Source of the DNA: Rubripirellula tenax
GTDB lineage: Bacteria; Planctomycetota; Planctomycetia; Pirellulales; Pirellulaceae
DNA: 64,000 bases
Direction: 5' to 3'
Assembly: GCF_007860125.1 (NCBI RefSeq)
Contig: NZ_SJPW01000003.1
Span: 248,001-312,000 of the forward strand
Below are positions 26,936 to 37,719 of the stretch, piece by piece (position 1 is the first letter of the stretch; every line of letters starts with the position of its first letter). The position numbers and the translations under genes were made by a program. The notes under the pieces were generated by a model that was not told where the DNA came from, ran no database searches, and saw only the letters and a list, made by a program, of their open reading frames with translations.

Positions 26936-27754
26936 ATGACCGGCAGATCGAAATTGATCGCTGCTATGACCGGCTCCATCCTGATCTGGGGTTGTGCGTT
27001 GGGATTGTTGTGCGGCGCCGACCGTGTTCAACGAAATGCATCATCCGTGTCGGATCAAAGACCGTTAGTGGTTTTGTGTGCCTCCAGCAACCGTGGTGTC
27101 ATCGACGCGTGCTGTCGCGAATATCATCGACGATGCGGTGACGAAGTCGTTGTTCAATACGGCGCATCTCAAACGCTGCTTTCGTCGATCGAAATCACAA
27201 ACGCCGGCGATCTATTTTTACCAGCCGACGACAGTTATCTGTCGCACGCCGCAGCCCAAGGCAGGATAAGCGATTCGTTCGCCCTCGCGTCGATGAACGT
27301 TGTCGCCGTCGTGCGGCGTGACAACCACAAGTCGATCGCCACGTTAGACGACCTGGATCGCCGCGACATTCGATTGTCACAAGCCAACCCCGATACTGCA
27401 GCCGTTGGTCGATTGACTCGCGACCGACTCGCGTCGATCGGCTATTGGGAAAAAATCGACCGGGCCACGGACACCTACCACACTTCGGTGACCGAAGTCG
27501 CCAACGATGTCGTGTTGGGATCGGCCGACGTGGGATTCATCTTCGATGCGATGCTGAAAAGCTACCCCGATCTGCATGCGATACAAATCGAGCAACTCGT
27601 TGACACGACGGCGGAGTTGGGGATCGGCATCCTATCATCCAGCGACCAACGGGAACGGGCAATCAAGTTCGTCGGCTTTCTGTTGAATGACGACGGTGGG
27701 CAAGCAATCTATCGCCAGTTTGGTTTTCATCCGGCCGAGGCGAACGGGACATGA
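26936..27754 (+). CDS. modA: Molybdate/tungstate-type ABC transporter substrate-binding protein
   Basis: This 272-residue secreted binding protein has an N-terminal hydrophobic segment (about 8-28). The mature part starts with the LVVLCASSNRGVID strand, and a ModA-like region follows with GDLFLPADDSYL and LASMNVVAVVRRDN. An AGGAG lies 12 bases before ATG. The stop overlaps the permease start by 4 bases (ATGA), and an ABC ATPase follows in the same way, so this is a modABC-type operon. Oxyanion preference (molybdate, tungstate or another) cannot be decided from sequence; ModA-family proteins with other ligands exist. Confidence 0.8.
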   Translation: MTGRSKLIAAMTGSILIWGCALGLLCGADRVQRNASSVSDQRPLVVLCASSNRGVIDACCREYHRRCGDEVVVQYGASQTLLSSIEITNAGDLFLPADDSYLSHAAAQGRISDSFALASMNVVAVVRRDNHKSIATLDDLDRRDIRLSQANPDTAAVGRLTRDRLASIGYWEKIDRATDTYHTSVTEVANDVVLGSADVGFIFDAMLKSYPDLHAIQIEQLVDTTAELGIGILSSSDQRERAIKFVGFLLNDDGGQAIYRQFGFHPAEANGT

Positions 27755-28560
27755 AACCTCGCTCGGACGTACCGTTCTTTATCGTGATGGCAGGGTTGTC
27801 ATCGTGTTTCGTTGTCCTGATCGCAATGCTGATCGCGGCCGATATTTCTTTCACGTCGTTCCATGAGTTTCGCCACGCAATATCGAAGCCCGAAATCCGA
27901 GCGTCGATTCGATTGACGTTGCTAACGTGTACGGTGTCGGCCATATCGTCCATCTGGGTCGCCACACCACTGGCTTACTTGCTAACACGGTTTCGATTTC
28001 CGGGACGAGCGATTGTCGATCTGATCGTGGATGTGCCGCTGGTCCTTCCCCCATTGGTACTCGGCCTAAGCTTGTTGATCTTATTTCATTTGCCGGTTGG
28101 TGATTGGACGCTGGAATCGTGGCTACGCGACACCACAGGCATTGCGGTGACCCACCATTGGCCGGCGATTGTGATGGCACAATTTTGTGTCGCCTGCGCA
28201 TTTGCAGTTCGGATGATGCGAGGGACATTCCAACAAATGGATCGACGCGCCGAAGACGTCGCCCGTACGCTGGGATGCAATCACGGCCAAGCATTCTTTC
28301 ACGTCGCGCTGCCACAGGCTGGCCCGGGAATGGTTGCCGCGACGACGATCGCCTGGGCCCGATCGCTCGGCGAGTTTGGACCGATCCTGGTCTTCGCCGG
28401 TGCAACGCGAATGAAGACGGAAGTGCTCTCCACCAGCGTCTATTTGGAACTCAGCATCGGCGAACTCGGATCGGCCGTCGCGGTGTCGTTGTTGATGGTG
28501 GGAATCGCCATCGTCGTTTTGGTCACGCTGCGTTGGATCGGCACGGGTATCGCCCGATGA
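27751..28560 (+). CDS. modB: Molybdate-type ABC transporter permease
   Basis: This 269-residue inner-membrane permease has six predicted spans. A conserved BPD permease loop runs from ARTLGCNHGQAFFHVALPQAGPG to AWARSLGEFGPILVFAG; the second part, with EFGP, is typical of ModB/CysT-type permeases. It overlaps the binding-protein gene by 4 bases upstream and the ATPase gene by 4 bases downstream, indicating translational coupling. Confidence 0.88.
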   Translation: MKPRSDVPFFIVMAGLSSCFVVLIAMLIAADISFTSFHEFRHAISKPEIRASIRLTLLTCTVSAISSIWVATPLAYLLTRFRFPGRAIVDLIVDVPLVLPPLVLGLSLLILFHLPVGDWTLESWLRDTTGIAVTHHWPAIVMAQFCVACAFAVRMMRGTFQQMDRRAEDVARTLGCNHGQAFFHVALPQAGPGMVAATTIAWARSLGEFGPILVFAGATRMKTEVLSTSVYLELSIGELGSAVAVSLLMVGIAIVVLVTLRWIGTGIAR

Positions 28561-29204
28561 TCGAACTTAGGGATGTATCCATTTCGGCAGGCGAATTTCA
28601 ACTTTCGCATATTGATTTGCAGATTGCGACCGGCCAGTACGCGGTGATGATGGGTCAAACGGGCGCTGGAAAGACGACGTTGGTGGAAACGATCTGTGGC
28701 TTGCGCAAAATTTCCTCAGGCTGCATCATTGTCGGGGATCGAGATGTCACGAATCTACGACCGGCCGAAAGAAATACGGGCTACGTACCGCAGGACTTGG
28801 CACTGTTTCCAACCATGACGGTCCGAGAACATCTCACCTTCGCACCTCGCATGCGCCGTCCCCGCACCGCTTTGACTACCGCCGAAGTAGAAGCCATCGC
28901 CCAACAACTGGACATCACGCACCTGCTGGATCGAAAGCCGGTAAACCTGAGCGGCGGCGAATCACAACGAGTCGCCTTGGGCCGCGCCTTATCATTTCGG
29001 CCGGAGGCGTTGTTGCTAGACGAACCGCTAAGTGCTCTGGATGAAACCACACGAAAGAGTTTGCAAACGTTGCTGCGAAACATCAATCGCGACACCGGCG
29101 TAACGGTGCTACATGTCACCCACGACAGTGCCGAAGCAACAACGCTTGCCGATCTCGTCGTCCGTTTGCACGACGGAAACTTGCACACGAAACCGACTTC
29201 ATAG
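28557..29204 (+). CDS. modC: Molybdate-type ABC transporter ATP-binding protein (short, no TOBE domain)
   Basis: The start at 28557 (ATGA overlap with the permease stop) gives a 215-residue ATPase beginning MIELRDVSI. The open frame reaches further upstream, but that part lies inside the permease gene. Motifs: Walker A GQTGAGKTT, Q-loop YVPQDLALFP, signature LSGGESQRVALGRAL, Walker B ALLLDEPLSALD, H-loop HVTHD. The C-terminal TOBE/regulatory domain found in longer ModC proteins is absent, so direct oxyanion feedback through that domain is not expected. Confidence 0.88.
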   Translation: MIELRDVSISAGEFQLSHIDLQIATGQYAVMMGQTGAGKTTLVETICGLRKISSGCIIVGDRDVTNLRPAERNTGYVPQDLALFPTMTVREHLTFAPRMRRPRTALTTAEVEAIAQQLDITHLLDRKPVNLSGGESQRVALGRALSFRPEALLLDEPLSALDETTRKSLQTLLRNINRDTGVTVLHVTHDSAEATTLADLVVRLHDGNLHTKPTS

Positions 29205-29259
29205 TGCACGACGGCGACGAGCAGACCCGCTGATCGATCGGAGTCCCGCTACCGCTGCT

Positions 29260-30396
29260 CTAGCGAAACACGATTCTGCTTTTCTCAAACTCATAGGGGC
29301 GTTCAATTGCGCCACTGAACCCTAACTCTCCTGTGGTCCCAGACACCGCACCGTTGTCAAAACAGAAAATAATCTTGAGCGTTCCGGGAGCCGGCATCGG
29401 ATGGGTCACCTCGACTGAAAACGCCCCATCGGGCTGCAACCGAGCGGTGTAATGCTGTTGCCAATACTCACTTGGCGTTTTCGCTGAATGATCGATCACG
29501 ACAACGGAGTGAGCGGTGACGTCACTGCTTAGCCGACCTCGGACAAAGACACTGTCCTTCGCTTGATCGTATTCGCATTCCAAATTCTCAACGACGATCA
29601 TCGGCCGTCGTTGACGTTGCTCGGTAGACCCGCTGAACAGCGGATGTCTCCACAACATCGCGGCGGAAGCTTGGCTGAGGTACGTACGCGGTTCTGGTCG
29701 CCCAACAATTCGCTTCCACTCGAATTGGTTCGGCCCCATCAACGTGTTACCGGCGGCGTCCTGCTTGCGTGGCCCCATGTGCGGCAGACCGAGAGCGTGG
29801 CCGAGTTCGTGAATGATACCTTTGAGCGTATAGGTTTCGTGAAATCCCTCCATCATTGGCTTGGCCAAGTCAATTTTGCCGGGCATGGTTGAATAGCGCG
29901 CGACGCTGCTGCCACCACCGGCCGCGTCGCCCGAACCGCGGTAGTCGGTGTACTCACGATCCGGCCCCAGGTAAACGTGAATCCACCAAACATGCAGGTG
30001 CCTTGGAATCGAGTATTGAGGAATGGCCGTTTGAAATACTTCGTTAACCAAACTCGGGCGATCATAGATTCCGCTTGCCGCGTTCTGCTTTCCACGGAGC
30101 ACCAATACTCTCGCGTCGCCATCATCGTCGTGAGTGAAAAGACTCTTTCGATTCGGTGGATAGCCCTGTCGTGCCATCCAGTTCTGAAAGAACTTGTCCG
30201 TGTAGTTAGCGATCTGCGTCAAGCGTTCTCGATACCCCGGTGGCGGTTCCACGTCGGCCGGTGTCAATAGCACCAACTGGATCTGAGGCAGATCAACGGG
30301 AACATCATCCGCCGCTGCGTCGGCAACACCAAACAACAGCAAAGCCGCCAGAAACCGAACCAGCAAGGGTGAACCATTCTGCGGTGGTGGATTCAT
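29260..30396 (-). CDS. Secreted metzincin-like zinc metalloprotease
   Basis: ATG at 30396 was chosen because it puts a signal peptide at the N terminus (LLVRFLAALLLFGVADAAA); the frame opens at 30447. The 378-residue product carries HELGHALGLPH at about residues 196-206, the extended HExxHxxGxxH zinc site of metzincins, so catalysis is plausible. The C-terminal 120 residues look like a beta-sandwich. It is probably a periplasmic or extracellular protease; the substrate is unknown. The gene is convergent with the modABC-like operon. Confidence 0.75.
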   Translation of the reverse strand: MNPPPQNGSPLLVRFLAALLLFGVADAAADDVPVDLPQIQLVLLTPADVEPPPGYRERLTQIANYTDKFFQNWMARQGYPPNRKSLFTHDDDGDARVLVLRGKQNAASGIYDRPSLVNEVFQTAIPQYSIPRHLHVWWIHVYLGPDREYTDYRGSGDAAGGGSSVARYSTMPGKIDLAKPMMEGFHETYTLKGIIHELGHALGLPHMGPRKQDAAGNTLMGPNQFEWKRIVGRPEPRTYLSQASAAMLWRHPLFSGSTEQRQRRPMIVVENLECEYDQAKDSVFVRGRLSSDVTAHSVVVIDHSAKTPSEYWQQHYTARLQPDGAFSVEVTHPMPAPGTLKIIFCFDNGAVSGTTGELGFSGAIERPYEFEKSRIVFR

Positions 30397-30614
30397 GGAC
30401 GACCGAACTTTCTGGTACAGGAATAAGGGGAGCGAGGGGCGGCCCACATTCTATTTCATCGGCTGTCCCTGCATTTGTTGCGTGCCTTTGCGAACTTGTC
30501 GCCACCCACCCGCGGCAGGAGCGTCCAAGCCCGATCGACGCTTTGACCAGACGTGTCAAAACGGTTCGTCATTGTTGTCGCAGCTTTCCTTTCCCCCGAA
30601 AATGCGAGTACACG

Positions 30615-30908
30615 ATGTACCAGTTTGACGAAGAGAGTTGGGACGAGTGCCCTGAAGACGATGCCGCTTGTTTCGATCAACGGCCTTGGAAATCCGTCGA
30701 TGGCGGGTTTCTGATCCAGCGACTCGACCGAGGCAAGGACGAACAGTTCTGTGCGACGGGGCCATTTTTTCTGCAAATCGGTACCGGACAATGGTGCGAC
30801 GCCCGGTTTGCGACCGTCTTTCCCAAGCGATCGACGGCGGAATTCTATGCTTGGGAGTTCGGACGTATCGTCGGGCGTGACGCTTGCGTGATCCACCGCC
30901 GGTTTTGA
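30615..30908 (+). CDS. Small hypothetical protein
   Basis: This is a 97-residue protein starting MYQFDEESWDECPEDD, acidic at the N terminus, with a mixed alpha/beta-looking remainder (GGFLIQRLDRGKDEQFCATG, WCDARFATVFPKRSTAEFYAWEF). The frame is open upstream to 30240, but that part reads like non-coding sequence. Composition and the ordered hydrophobic pattern suggest a real gene; no family was recognised. It lies on the same strand, 120 bases before the TPR-thioredoxin gene. Confidence 0.5.
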   Translation: MYQFDEESWDECPEDDAACFDQRPWKSVDGGFLIQRLDRGKDEQFCATGPFFLQIGTGQWCDARFATVFPKRSTAEFYAWEFGRIVGRDACVIHRRF

Positions 30909-31028
30909 TCCCGGCGCGGGATCGCTGAACAGAATCCGGGTTCGAGACTACAATCGGAATCATTGGCCGGCGGTCTACGGACCGCACGCCGGTTTCCCAC
31001 CTTGAACGTGCCCGCCTTGGTTCCACCG

Positions 31029-33356
31029 ATGCCGATTCGATACCTGTTCGTCCTGTTTCTGACGTTCCTTTGCTTTGTCCATTTACAAACCTCGGTCGCC
31101 GCCGAAGGCCACGTTTCTGTCGATCCGTCGTCGCCCAACCACGAAGACAAAGACGAAGTCGATCCAGGCCACAGTTTCCACGGCGACGCGTTCAACGAAG
31201 GCCCCCGGCAAGCCGCAACGATCATCGCCGGCATCCCCAAAATTCAGTTTTCGACATCTACCCCGTCAGGCACGGCACAATCGTTCTTCGAACAAGGCGT
31301 CGGCCAACTGCACGGGTTTTGGTACCTAGAAGCGGAACGTTCTTTTCGCCAAGCCGTCGCCGAAGATCCAACGATGGCAATCGCTTACTGGGGCATGGCA
31401 ATGGCAAACGTCAACAATCCATCGCGTGCCCGCGGCATGATTGACGAAGCAGTGAAGCTTCGCGGTAAGAAAACGACGCGGCGTGAAAAAATGTATATCG
31501 AAGCCCTCGACCGATGGATCGAACCGAACGCCAACGAGGGCGAGACGCTTTCCAAAGACGCGAAAAAGGATGCCAAGCGTAAACGCACCGAGCGATACTT
31601 GGCCGACTTGGAAGACATCCTGCACGAGCATCCCGACGACATCGAAGCGAAAGCCTTTTTGGTTTTGGCCCTTTGGTTGGGCGATCGAGACGGCGTCAAA
31701 CTGCACAGCCGATACGCCGTCGAAGCTTTGCTGGAGCAGATCTTTGAAGTCGATCCGATGCATCCCGCGCATCACTACCGCATCCATTTGTGGGACTCAA
31801 AACGCCCACAGAACGCATTGGTTTCGGCGGCCAAGTGCGGGTCGTCCGGCCCCGGCATCGCCCATATGTGGCACATGCCCGGACACATCTATTCCAAGTT
31901 GAAACGGTACAACGATGCGGCTTGGCAACAAGAAGCTTCGGCACGAGTCGATCATGCTCACATGATTGATAAGCGTTTGATGCCCGATCAAATCCATAAC
32001 TTTGCTCACAACAACGAGTGGCTGGTTCGGAATCTCCTGTTCGTGGGCCGAGTCAACGATGCCTTGGACCTGTCTCGCAACTTGATTTCGCTACCGAGAC
32101 ACCCTAAGTACAACACGCTCGAGAAAGGTGGCAGTCATAAGTTCGGCCGACAACGATTGATCCAGACGCTGACCCAATATGGTTTGTGGGACGAGCTGTT
32201 GCGGGAAGCAGGCGGCGACTTTTTGACACCGGGCGATGACGCTGCGGCTCAGGAGGAATGGATGAGCTGGTTGGCGGTCGCTCACTTCAAAGCCCGACTC
32301 GGAAAGCCAGCCGAGGGTGCTCGGACGCTACGATCGTTACAGCGACGGCGACTCGCCCTTCAAGGGCAACTGATCGACTTGGCGGAACCCGAACCGGCAT
32401 TGGACAAGGACGCGAGCGACACCGAAACAAAGTCGCCGCCTTCGCGAGACAAAATCCGGAAGCACATCGACGAACTGCGCAAGCTGATTGCCCGTGTCTC
32501 GGCTGCCGCAGCGAGTCGGCGCAAGGACGTGGATGCGTTCAAGAAACACGCGAAAGTTGCAAAGCTGGATCCGGTCATGGAGTCCCAGTGGCTTGCGCGA
32601 GCGGGAAATCTGGACGAAGCGATCGGTCGAACTCGCAAAGCCGTCAAAGATCATCCGGGCGAAGTGCGTCCCTTGGCGGCGCTGGTCGATCTGTTGTGGG
32701 AAAAGGGCAATCGCGAGGACGCGAAGAAGTCGTTTACCAACCTTCGAAGCGTTGCCGCCGTTGCGGACATCGACACACCGATGCTGGCCCGGCTTCGTCC
32801 GGTCGCTCGAGCAGCGGACGTTCAGGGAGACTGGCGGATCGTCGGTGAACCGGCCAAGGATTTGGGCGAGCGACCGCCACTGGATCAGTTGGGTCCGTTC
32901 CGCTGGCAACCCTATCGCGCCGAACCGTGGGGAGCCAAAGCGAGCGACGGGACCTTGGTCGCGGGCGATGAGTACGACGGCAAACCTCGCATCATCGTGT
33001 TCTATCTCGGTTTCGGATGCTTGCACTGCATGGAACAACTGCACGCAATGACGCCGAAAATGAAAGAATTCGAAGACATGGGAATCGAAGTCGTCGCGAT
33101 CAGCACCGAATCGGTCGACGAACTGAAAACGGGACTCGAAAACTTCGAGAAAGAAATCCCGTTCCCACTGCTATCAGACGAAAAGCAACATGTTTTTCGG
33201 TCGTTCGGCTGCTACGACGATTTCGAGAAGCAACCACTGCACGGCACGTTCTTGATTGATCCGGCCGGCAACGTACGCTGGCAAGACATCGGTTATGAAC
33301 CGTTCATGGATATCGAATTTTTGATCAACGAATCCAAACGTTTGCTGGAACGATAA
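31029..33356 (+). CDS. Exported TPR protein with C-terminal thioredoxin/peroxiredoxin-like domain
   Basis: The start at 31029 gives a signal peptide (MPIRYLFVLFLTFLCFVHL); the frame also opens at 30963. The 775-residue protein has TPR-like helical repeats (about 80-480; ERSFRQAVAEDPTMAIAYWGMAMA), a charged helical middle, and an AhpC/TSA-type thioredoxin fold from about 640. There the likely redox motif is CLHC in FYLGFGCLHCMEQ, followed by ISTESVDELKTGLE and HGTFLIDPAGNVRW. It is probably periplasmic. The redox partner and substrate are unknown. It ends 2 bases from the convergent topoisomerase subunit B gene. Confidence 0.8.
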   Translation: MPIRYLFVLFLTFLCFVHLQTSVAAEGHVSVDPSSPNHEDKDEVDPGHSFHGDAFNEGPRQAATIIAGIPKIQFSTSTPSGTAQSFFEQGVGQLHGFWYLEAERSFRQAVAEDPTMAIAYWGMAMANVNNPSRARGMIDEAVKLRGKKTTRREKMYIEALDRWIEPNANEGETLSKDAKKDAKRKRTERYLADLEDILHEHPDDIEAKAFLVLALWLGDRDGVKLHSRYAVEALLEQIFEVDPMHPAHHYRIHLWDSKRPQNALVSAAKCGSSGPGIAHMWHMPGHIYSKLKRYNDAAWQQEASARVDHAHMIDKRLMPDQIHNFAHNNEWLVRNLLFVGRVNDALDLSRNLISLPRHPKYNTLEKGGSHKFGRQRLIQTLTQYGLWDELLREAGGDFLTPGDDAAAQEEWMSWLAVAHFKARLGKPAEGARTLRSLQRRRLALQGQLIDLAEPEPALDKDASDTETKSPPSRDKIRKHIDELRKLIARVSAAAASRRKDVDAFKKHAKVAKLDPVMESQWLARAGNLDEAIGRTRKAVKDHPGEVRPLAALVDLLWEKGNREDAKKSFTNLRSVAAVADIDTPMLARLRPVARAADVQGDWRIVGEPAKDLGERPPLDQLGPFRWQPYRAEPWGAKASDGTLVAGDEYDGKPRIIVFYLGFGCLHCMEQLHAMTPKMKEFEDMGIEVVAISTESVDELKTGLENFEKEIPFPLLSDEKQHVFRSFGCYDDFEKQPLHGTFLIDPAGNVRWQDIGYEPFMDIEFLINESKRLLER

Positions 33357-33358
33357 CG

Positions 33359-35278
33359 CTACACGTCGATCGCTTCGGCGTCTTCGGCGCGTTCCATGAT
33401 GAAACGGAAACGAGCGGATGCGTCGCGTCCCATCAGATCGCTGATCACGCGGTCCGTTTCCAAGTGGTCATCGATTTCGACCTTGACCATTCGCCGAGTC
33501 TTTGGATTGAGCGTCGTTTCCCACAACGTCTTGGGCATCATCTCGCCGAGACCTTTGAATCGTGTGATTTCGGGCTTCGATCGGCCGCCGTGGTCGGCAA
33601 TGATCCGTTCGCGGTCGGGTTCGTCGGCCGCCCAATAGGTTTCTTTGCCGATGTCGATTCGGTACAGCGGCGGGACGGCGATGTATAAACGACCGGCCGC
33701 GATCAACGACGGCATGTGGCGATAAAAGAAAGTCAACAGCAACGTCGTGATGTGGTGTCCGTCGCTATCGGCATCGGCCAACAGGACGACTCGATCGTAT
33801 CGCAACTGCGACAAATCCATGTTGGGACCGATGCCACACCCAAGTGCGGCAACAAGGTCTTGAATTTCTTTGTTTTCAAGAATTTTCTTCAGCGTCGCGC
33901 TCTCGGTATTGAGCACTTTCCCGCGCAGAGGCAGGATCGCTTGATGGTTCCGATCACGGCCTTGTTTGGCGCTGCCACCGGCCGAGTCACCTTCGACGAT
34001 GAATAGCTCTGAATCGCCTTTACCGCCCGAGACACAGTCCGACAACTTGCCCGGCAACATCGTTCGCTTGCTGCCGCCTTTGCGAGAGATCGCATTGGAT
34101 GCCGCTCGCGATGCTTCACGGGCTCGTGCCGCGGCGATGATCCGTGCGATCACCGAATCGGCGACGCTGCGGTTGTTGTTCATCCACTGTTCCATCGCGG
34201 GACGAACCGTGTTTTCGACGGTTGTTTGCGTTTCGGGGTTGTTCAGTTTGTCTTTCGTTTGCCCTTGAAATTGGGGTTCCGAAATGAACACCGACAAGAT
34301 GCCGACCATGCCTTCGCGAATGTCCTCGGTTGCGATTTTGACACCGCGCGGCGTCAACGAATGCGTGTCGATGTAGTTGCGAACGGCTTTATTGAGTCCG
34401 CTTCGAAAGCCGTTTTCGTGCGTCCCGCCGCTTCCGGTGGGAATCCCGTTGACATAGCTGCGCAGGTGTTCGTCCGTCGACTCGGTCCACTGCACGGCGA
34501 CTTCGACGCGTGCTTCGGAATCGTCTTTGCGAAGGGTGAAGGGCAGTTCGTGGATCGGTCGGGCGTTTCGTTCCTTCAACACTTTGCCCAAATAGTCAAC
34601 GATGCCGTTTTCGTGATGGAACGTGTTTTTGGTCTTGGCGGACTCGTCCACGTAAGTGACTTTCACGCCACGGTGCAGAAAGCTTGCCGTTTCCAATCGC
34701 AATCGTATTAGAGCGGTGTCGAAATCGGTTTTCGGGAAGATCGTCGGGTCGGGTGTGAACGTGATGGTGGTGCCGGTACCACGAACGGCACCCTTGAGTT
34801 TTTGTAGTTTGCTTGTCGGTTGACCTTTGGCAAACGCCATCCGGTACTGAGCACCGTCGCGTTTGATGACCGCGACCAACTCTTTGGATAGCGCATTGAC
34901 CACCGACGCACCGACGCCGTGCAAACCGCCGGCCGTTTTGTAGTTGCCTTCGTCGAACTTTCCGCCCGCGTGCAGGACCGTCAGCACGGTTTCGAGCGCC
35001 GATTTTTTTGTCTTGGTGTTTCGGTCGACCGGAATGCCGCGACCATTGTCCGAGACCGTGACGGTCCGTCCGTCATTGTGAAGCGTCACGGTGATCTCGG
35101 TCGCATGACCGTTCATCGCTTCGTCGACGCTGTTGTCGACGACTTCCCAAATCAAGTGATGCAGCCCCTGCATCCCGACGCCCCCGATGTACATACCCGG
35201 GCGTTTGCGAACGGGCTCGAGTCCTTCGAGGACGGTGATATCGTCGGCGTCGTATCGTTTCGCTGCGGTAGTGGACAT
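33359..35278 (-). CDS. parE: Type IIA topoisomerase subunit B (ParE/GyrB)
   Basis: This 639-residue ATPase subunit has a GHKL ATP site (EVVDNSVDEAMNG, DNGRGIPV, TAGGLHGVGASVVNALS), a transducer domain, and a TOPRIM domain with EGDSAGGSAKQGRD, DADSDGHH and PLRGKVLN. The C terminus ends with FKGLGEMMPKTLWETT and LMGRDASARFRFI. It follows the A subunit by 8 bases in the same operon. Length without the long GyrB insertion fits ParE or a short GyrB. Planctomycetes often carry two such pairs, and the window alone cannot say which this is. Confidence 0.9.
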   Translation of the reverse strand: MSTTAAKRYDADDITVLEGLEPVRKRPGMYIGGVGMQGLHHLIWEVVDNSVDEAMNGHATEITVTLHNDGRTVTVSDNGRGIPVDRNTKTKKSALETVLTVLHAGGKFDEGNYKTAGGLHGVGASVVNALSKELVAVIKRDGAQYRMAFAKGQPTSKLQKLKGAVRGTGTTITFTPDPTIFPKTDFDTALIRLRLETASFLHRGVKVTYVDESAKTKNTFHHENGIVDYLGKVLKERNARPIHELPFTLRKDDSEARVEVAVQWTESTDEHLRSYVNGIPTGSGGTHENGFRSGLNKAVRNYIDTHSLTPRGVKIATEDIREGMVGILSVFISEPQFQGQTKDKLNNPETQTTVENTVRPAMEQWMNNNRSVADSVIARIIAAARAREASRAASNAISRKGGSKRTMLPGKLSDCVSGGKGDSELFIVEGDSAGGSAKQGRDRNHQAILPLRGKVLNTESATLKKILENKEIQDLVAALGCGIGPNMDLSQLRYDRVVLLADADSDGHHITTLLLTFFYRHMPSLIAAGRLYIAVPPLYRIDIGKETYWAADEPDRERIIADHGGRSKPEITRFKGLGEMMPKTLWETTLNPKTRRMVKVEIDDHLETDRVISDLMGRDASARFRFIMERAEDAEAIDV

Positions 35279-35286
35279 GGCCAGAC

Positions 35287-37719
35287 CTATTCTTCTTCTA
35301 GGATGGGTGGTGCGCCGGGCGGCAGCGACAGGATCAGGTCGATCTTTCCGTTCTTCTGGATTTCGTTTCCTCGACCGCCTCGTGACGTGATTCGGTACTT
35401 GGCCGTCGAGATGGTTTTCTTTGCGCCACGGTTGGTAACGACGGTCATCAGATCGCGATCACCCGTGGACGCCTTGAACCCCAGCAGTTGGTCATCGGCC
35501 GCCAAGCGGATCAGCGTGACCCCTTTTCCGGGCCCCGACAGATAGTTGATTTCTTCGGCCGGGCAAACCATCGCGCGACATTCACGCGACACCGCCAAGA
35601 TCGTTTCGCTGCCGTGGATCGCGGCGACGTCGATCACTTTGGCGGCGCCGGCAACGCGGGCATAGCGGCGTCCGCTGCGGGTGGAAGGTTCGGCAAACGA
35701 TTGCAGTCCGAACCGCAACGCAAATCCGTTCGATGTTGCCGCCAAGGCGTGAGTCACGGGGCACAAGTCGGGCTTCTTGGGATCTTCGGAAATGTCACCG
35801 ATCACACGAGGATCGAACGACATTGTGGCAACGATTTTTTCGCCGTCCTTCAACTTGAACAATTTTTGGATCGGTTCGCCAAACCCGGTCGATGCGGGAA
35901 TGTCAATCATTCGTGCCGTGTAGCAAACGCCCAACGATGAAAAGAACCCGATCGTTTCTCGCGTGCTGCCGGCGACACATCCCAACACCGTGTCGCCTTG
36001 TCGAAGCCGACTTTTGGACGGGTCGGCGATTTGTTTTTGACGCTTCACCCAGCCATCGGTCGTGACCAGAATGTGACATTCTTCGGCGACGATGAAGTCT
36101 TCGGCGGTGTATTCTTCTTCTTCGACCGTGTCGATCGTTGATCGACGTTTGCCGGCTTCCGATTTCCCGAAGTCTTCGATCAGTTTTTCGATCTCACCAC
36201 GAACGATTTGCCAACGCCCCGATGCATTTGTGTCGGCAGTATCTTCGGCCAGCAGCTTGCGAATTTCGCTTGCCCGTTTGTTCTTGTTCTTCAGCTCGTC
36301 CAAGATCATATTGATCTCTAGACGGGCCAAACGGTACAGCCGCAATTCCAAGATCGCGTCGGTTTGTTCTTCGTCCAGTCCGCCGCCTTTGGCATCGGCG
36401 GGGAAGCGTTTCATGATTTTGGCTGCCGCGTCGGCCTTTCCGTCGCTTTTGCGAATGATGCGAATGATCTCATCAAGCGCATCGAAAATCAACGCAAAGC
36501 CGTTCAGGATATGAATGCGGCGTTCCAGCGCTCGCAGTTCATTTTCCAATCGCTTGGTGACGACGTCCAATCGGAAGTGCAAGAAGTGCCAGAGGATCTC
36601 TTTCAAACTCAAACGGTTGGGCGCGCCGACTTCGGGATTTTCCGTCGGCACCAAACACGTCAAGTTGACGTTGAAATTGTTCTGCAGTTGCGTGTGCTTG
36701 TACAGATAGGCGAGTACTTTGTTTTCGTCGGCGTCTTTTCTTAGCACCAAGTCGACGCGAATGTCTTCGGTCGAAAGGTCACGAACTTCCGTTACCAACG
36801 GCAGCTTTCCGCTGTAGATGATTTCGGCGATCCGTTCGACCATCAACGCTTTGTTGACGCCAAACGGGATGGAATCGATTTGCAGGACTCGATTGCCGTC
36901 GATCTTGACCAACTTGACGGTGCCGCGCAGTTTGACCGTGCCCGTGCCGGTCGCGTAGATCTCGCGAAGTTCGTCTTTGGTGTTTGTGATTTGGCCGCCG
37001 GTGGGAAAGTCCGGACCCTGGACCGCATCATTGGCGACCAATTGATAGTCTTTGACTTCCGGATCTCGCAACAACTTCAACAGCGCGTTGCAGACCTCGC
37101 GCAAGTTGTGCGGCGGGATGTTCGTCGCCATACCGACGGCGATCCCGGTGGAACCGTTGACCAGCAGGTTGGGCATCCGACTGGGTAAGACGACCGGTTC
37201 TTCGCGGCTGCCGTCGTAGTTGGGTTTGAATGCGACCGTGCGGGTTGCCAAGTCGGCCAGCACTTCGGCGGCGATCGGTGACATCCGGCATTCGGTGTAT
37301 CGCATCGCGGCGGCGTTGTCACCGTCGACGCTGCCGAAGTTGCCGCTGCCGTCGACCAGGGGCATTCGCAAACTGAACGACTGGGCCATCCGGACCATCG
37401 CTTCATAGATCGAACTGTCACCGTGCGGGTGAAAGCGACCCATGACGTCACCGACGACCTTGGCACATTTGACGTGCTTGCTGGTCGCGGACAGATTCTG
37501 GCCGTCCATCGTGTACAGAATCCGTCGCTGGACGGGTTTCAGCCCGTCCCGCACGTCCGGCAACGCACGGCTGGTGATGACCGACAACGAATAGTTGAGA
37601 TACTTCTCCTGGGCCGCTTGGCGCAGGGGTACACCGACCAAATTCTCGCCGACGGCGTCGAAGAGTGAATCGTTGGACTTTTTGGAGCCTTTTGAATTTC
37701 GCGAACGACGCTTTGCCAC
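35287..37719 (-). CDS. parC: Type IIA topoisomerase subunit A (ParC/GyrA)
   Basis: The start is GTG at 37719, preceded by AAGGAAGAG 6 bases upstream, giving [15 protein letters not shown] and 810 residues; the frame runs further upstream without a likely start. Motifs: [38 protein letters not shown], and the catalytic Tyr in AMRYTECRM, followed by the coiled coil and [16 protein letters not shown]. The C-terminal beta-pinwheel starts near [11 protein letters not shown] canonical GyrA box (QRRGGKG) is not seen; only a weak SRGGRGN occurs near the end. ParC is therefore favoured over GyrA, with some doubt. Confidence 0.88.
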   Translation of the reverse strand: MAKRRSRNSKGSKKSNDSLFDAVGENLVGVPLRQAAQEKYLNYSLSVITSRALPDVRDGLKPVQRRILYTMDGQNLSATSKHVKCAKVVGDVMGRFHPHGDSSIYEAMVRMAQSFSLRMPLVDGSGNFGSVDGDNAAAMRYTECRMSPIAAEVLADLATRTVAFKPNYDGSREEPVVLPSRMPNLLVNGSTGIAVGMATNIPPHNLREVCNALLKLLRDPEVKDYQLVANDAVQGPDFPTGGQITNTKDELREIYATGTGTVKLRGTVKLVKIDGNRVLQIDSIPFGVNKALMVERIAEIIYSGKLPLVTEVRDLSTEDIRVDLVLRKDADENKVLAYLYKHTQLQNNFNVNLTCLVPTENPEVGAPNRLSLKEILWHFLHFRLDVVTKRLENELRALERRIHILNGFALIFDALDEIIRIIRKSDGKADAAAKIMKRFPADAKGGGLDEEQTDAILELRLYRLARLEINMILDELKNKNKRASEIRKLLAEDTADTNASGRWQIVRGEIEKLIEDFGKSEAGKRRSTIDTVEEEEYTAEDFIVAEECHILVTTDGWVKRQKQIADPSKSRLRQGDTVLGCVAGSTRETIGFFSSLGVCYTARMIDIPASTGFGEPIQKLFKLKDGEKIVATMSFDPRVIGDISEDPKKPDLCPVTHALAATSNGFALRFGLQSFAEPSTRSGRRYARVAGAAKVIDVAAIHGSETILAVSRECRAMVCPAEEINYLSGPGKGVTLIRLAADDQLLGFKASTGDRDLMTVVTNRGAKKTISTAKYRITSRGGRGNEIQKNGKIDLILSLPPGAPPILEEE

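Noticed and set aside
28104-28556. N-terminal extension of the ABC ATPase
   Set aside because: It lies within the permease gene; the ATGA-coupled start at 28557 gives a standard ATPase N terminus.
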